Positions 62,203-64,000 of a DNA stretch of 64,000 nucleotides are shown here, in pieces. Where the stretch lies: positions 1-64,000 of the forward strand of contig NZ_PEAX01000001.1 of assembly GCF_002807685.1 (NCBI RefSeq), given 5' to 3'. A program made the position numbers and the translations under genes. The notes under the pieces are model-generated. The model was not told the origin of the DNA. It did no database searches and was given only the letters and a program-made list of their open reading frames with translations. Position 1 is the first letter of the stretch, and each line of letters opens with the position of its first letter. This DNA comes from Neoalteromonas flava. Its GTDB lineage: Bacteria; Pseudomonadota; Gammaproteobacteria; Enterobacterales; Alteromonadaceae.

Positions 62203-62955
62203 CTAATTAGCCGCGCAAACATTACAATGTTCGCGCGGTGAAACGTCAAAATGTGTCCACTCACTAAACCGCGCATCAAAGTGCAGTAGCCGATTAACCA
62301 GTGGTGTTGCATAGTTCGTGAGGATTTTGATCGCTTCTAGCGCTTGCATGGAGCCAATAACCCCTACGATAGGCGACATTACGCCAGCTTCAGCGCAAGA
62401 TAGTGGCGCGGCTTTTAATTCCGCACTGATACACTGATAACACGCGCTGCGCACAGCTGGCAGCACACAAAACACCTGCCCCTCCATTCGAATAGCCGCG
62501 CCTGATACCAGCGGTTTACCTGCTTTATGAGCGACTCGATTAAGCTGCTGCCGGGTTTCGAGGTTGTCACTACAATCTAAAATCAGATCATACTGATGCG
62601 CAAGTGCTTGCAACTGTGCCTCTGATTGGCGCTGGTCTAGACAGGTGATATAAAGTTCACTATTCAGCTTGCGTAGTCCGGTTGCGGCAGATTGAACCTT
62701 CGTGCAACCAATGGACTTTTCAGTATGCAATACTTGGCGCTGTAAATTACTGTTCTCGACCTGATCATCATCGATAAGCAACATTTCACCAAGCCCCGCG
62801 GCGGCCAAATATTGCGCTGCTGCACAGCCCAGTCCTCCTAAACCAATAACCATCACCCGACTCCTCAGCAATGCCTCTTGCCCGTCGAAATCAAAGTCAG
62901 GCAACATGATTTGACGGCTATAGCGCATGGCTTGAGCGGAAGTTATTTCAGGCAT
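62203..62955 (-). CDS. moeB: MoeB/ThiF-type adenylyltransferase
   Basis: 250 aa E1-like enzyme that adenylates the C-terminus of a ubiquitin-like sulfur carrier (MoaD for molybdopterin, or ThiS). The N-terminal RYSRQIMLPDFDFDGQEALLRSRVMVIGLGGLGCAAAQYLAAAG holds the nucleotide motif GLGGLG (about 38-43); further landmarks are LIDDDQVENSNLQRQVLH, DCSDNLETRQQLN and two zinc pairs, CYQC and CNVC at the C-terminus. Its length fits MoeB. No moa, moe or thi genes are adjacent, so MoeB rather than ThiF is a judgement from overall similarity. Confidence 0.88.
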   Translation of the reverse strand: MPEITSAQAMRYSRQIMLPDFDFDGQEALLRSRVMVIGLGGLGCAAAQYLAAAGLGEMLLIDDDQVENSNLQRQVLHTEKSIGCTKVQSAATGLRKLNSELYITCLDQRQSEAQLQALAHQYDLILDCSDNLETRQQLNRVAHKAGKPLVSGAAIRMEGQVFCVLPAVRSACYQCISAELKAAPLSCAEAGVMSPIVGVIGSMQALEAIKILTNYATPLVNRLLHFDARFSEWTHFDVSPREHCNVCAAN

Positions 62956-63028
62956 GATTGGGCAAGCGGTCTAAAGCAATAGGAGTAGTTCGAGTGTAAC
63001 CGTTTATCAGTGCAGAGAAAATGAAAAC

Positions 63029-63052
63029 TAAAAAACCCGCTAGTGTGGGTTA
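63029..63052 (-). terminator. Terminator-like hairpin, third and most distal copy
   Basis: Stem ACCCGC / GTGGGT around TAGT (one G-T pair); on the minus strand it is followed by a T run (A run at 63029-63035). It resembles the two better hairpins at 63102 and 63269. Confidence 0.6.
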
Positions 63053-63153
63053 TTTTGTCGAACCCTAACTCGGATTCTCAACCGTCTTAATCCAACAAGT
63101 ACAAAAAATACCCGCTTTCGCGGGTTATTTTGTACTTGGCGGAGAGAGGGATT
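63053..63153. repeat. Direct repeat, copy A (tRNA-Ser tail plus terminator)
   Basis: About 101 bases repeated at 63219-63320 with a few differences (an extra base in the A run, two bases missing in the GAGA run). It holds a terminator hairpin and TGGCGGAGAGAGGGATT at 63137-63153, which matches the 3' end of tRNA-Ser, then diverges. Confidence 0.85.
63102..63127 (-). terminator. Terminator hairpin in repeat copy A
   Basis: Stem CCCGC / GCGGG around TTTC with flanking AT pairs; on the minus strand it is followed by a run of T. It is a copy of the tRNA terminator. Confidence 0.7.
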
Positions 63154-63218
63154 ACTTCGGGCTTCCTGCCCTTCGCCCTACGGGCCGTGCTGCGCACGTT
63201 CAAAATCGCTCCCGGCGA

Positions 63219-63320
63219 TTTTGTCGAACCCTAACTCGGATTCTCAACCGACTTAATCCAACAAGTACAAAAAAACCCGCTTTCGCGGGTTATTTTGTAC
63301 TTGGCGGAGAGAGAGGGATT
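63219..63320. repeat. Direct repeat, copy B (intact, joined to tRNA-Ser)
   Basis: The counterpart of copy A, offset by 166 bases. Its right end runs into the complete tRNA-Ser gene. The 65-base stretch between the copies contains the hairpin AAAATCGC / GCGATTTT. Confidence 0.85.
63269..63292 (-). terminator. Rho-independent terminator of tRNA-Ser
   Basis: Stem AACCCGC / GCGGGTT around TTTC, followed on the minus strand by a run of seven T (A run at 63269-63275). It lies about 10 bases beyond the tRNA 3' end. Outer arms CAAGTACAAAA and TTTTGTACTTG extend the pairing. Confidence 0.85.
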
Positions 63321-63392
63321 CGAACCCTCGATACGCTATTAACGTATACACACTTTCCAGGCGTGCGCCTTCAGCCACTCAGCCATCTCTCC
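63302..63392 (-). tRNA. tRNA-Ser (anticodon GGA)
   Basis: The minus strand reads GGAGAGATGGCTGAGTGG at the 5' end, with acceptor pairing GGAGAGA / TCTCTCC, anticodon GGA in CTGGAAA, a long variable arm typical of serine tRNAs, T-loop GGTTCGAATCC and an encoded CCA (63302-63304). It is 91 nt including CCA and reads UCC/UCU codons. Confidence 0.96.
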
Positions 63393-63447
63393 GAATTAGG
63401 GAATTCGTTTTAAAGCGCGCGTATAGTAGGGAAAACTGCTTGGCTTA

Positions 63448-64000
63448 TCAAGCATTACCTTTGACTTTTAGCTTCAACGCTGCAGCAAAATCCAGCATCC
63501 GATTAAGCGGCTTCATGGCGTCGATACGCAGACTTTCATCAACATGAATCTCGTGCTCAGCGTGATTACCGGTTAAAGCACTATAAATTGCTTCCAGGCC
63601 ATTCATGGCCATCCAAGGACAGTGCGCACAGCTCTTACACGTAGCGCCGTTACCACTGGTGGGTGCCTCAATAAAAGTTTTATGGGGTGCTAATTGCTGC
63701 ATTTTGTAAAAGATACCGCGGTCTGTCGCCACGATGAATTTGTTGTGCGGTAGCGATTGAGCCGCATTGATCAACTGCGTGGTGGAACCAACAGCATCGG
63801 CTATCTCAACCACACTGGCAGGTGATTCTGGATGCACTAAAATTGCGGCATCCGGATGGACATGACGCATATCACGTAGCGCTTGCGCAGAAAATTCATC
63901 ATGCACAATGCATTCACCATCCCACATCAACATTTCGGCGCCGGTTTGCTTTTGAATGTAGCTGCCCAAGTGGCGGTCGGGTGCCCATATGATTTTCTCA
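63448..64000 (-). CDS. nadA: Quinolinate synthase, C-terminal part (runs off the window)
   Basis: The frame is open through base 64000, so the start lies beyond the right edge; about 184 residues are visible. It condenses iminoaspartate and dihydroxyacetone phosphate to quinolinate in NAD synthesis. Visible features are VWAPDR-like [10 protein letters not shown] at the edge, [67 protein letters not shown] and the 4Fe-4S region [23 protein letters not shown]. The C-terminus ends normally ([20 protein letters not shown]). It lies upstream of tRNA-Ser on the same strand. Confidence 0.95.
   Translation of the reverse strand, partial: EKIIWAPDRHLGSYIQKQTGAEMLMWDGECIVHDEFSAQALRDMRHVHPDAAILVHPESPASVVEIADAVGSTTQLINAAQSLPHNKFIVATDRGIFYKMQQLAPHKTFIEAPTSGNGATCKSCAHCPWMAMNGLEAIYSALTGNHAEHEIHVDESLRIDAMKPLNRMLDFAAALKLKVKGNA

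Noticed and set aside
63137-63218. Possible second tRNA gene in repeat copy A
   Set aside because: Only about 17 bases of the tRNA 3' end are present; the anticodon and D arms are missing.

Overview
The window looks like a chromosomal segment of a marine-type gammaproteobacterium, probably near Alteromonadales, Oceanospirillales or Vibrionales; I cannot name a genus. The grounds are moderate GC, VCR-like attC sites, a gammaproteobacterial biotin locus, pqiABC, putP-proBA, and families such as DUF3010, DUF3718 and the DnaJ-related family. No rRNA, CRISPR array, prophage or insertion sequence was seen. One tRNA gene, tRNA-Ser(GGA), lies near the right end.

Left accessory region (1-5.9 kb). This is the distal part of an integron gene-cassette array. 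Ten well-formed attC sites of about 94-113 bp separate small single-gene cassettes, nearly all reading rightwards, so the integrase should lie to the left of base 1. The start of each cassette (TTRRRY side) is complementary, exactly or nearly, to its own R'' box, which fixes the boundaries. By the same test the last unit (4282-5932) is an unusually large 1.65-kb cassette with a divergent LysR regulator/DUF1330 pair, ended by a degenerate eleventh attC. Most cassette products are small membrane or exported proteins of unknown function; one is a lipoprotein with a TonB C-terminal-like domain. Several small hypothetical genes follow (5.9-7.5 kb).

Core region (7.5-64 kb): divergent glpD/glpK for glycerol use; a TPR response regulator whose receiver lacks the phospho-acceptor Asp; a lone winged-helix regulator; an RND permease-adaptor pair with altered proton-relay residues; DUF3010; a MarR regulator divergent from putP-proB-proA (proline uptake and synthesis); an isochorismatase-like hydrolase and a DnaJ-related protein; YceI, GNAT, STAS-like and DUF533 genes; an Atm1-type ABC exporter; a minus-strand run of LMW phosphatase, btuC, btuD and class II DAHP synthase; pepE; a second RND pair; divergent bioA / bioB-F-C-D; a serine hydrolase; a Na/Pi cotransporter; asnS; pqiABC followed at once by a diguanylate cyclase; a third RND pair; an MMPL-type RND protein and a ThrE-like exporter; moeB; tRNA-Ser beside a tandem duplication; and the C-terminal part of nadA running off the right edge.

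How they fit together: the core is rich in envelope functions (three HAE1-like RND systems, one MMPL protein, the Pqi lipid-transport system, ABC exporters) plus osmolyte and cofactor metabolism. The most interesting signals are the cassette array with its two-gene terminal cassette, a shared palindromic motif placed 33 bp upstream of both glpD and putP, the degenerate receiver, the altered RND relay, and a tRNA-tail duplication.
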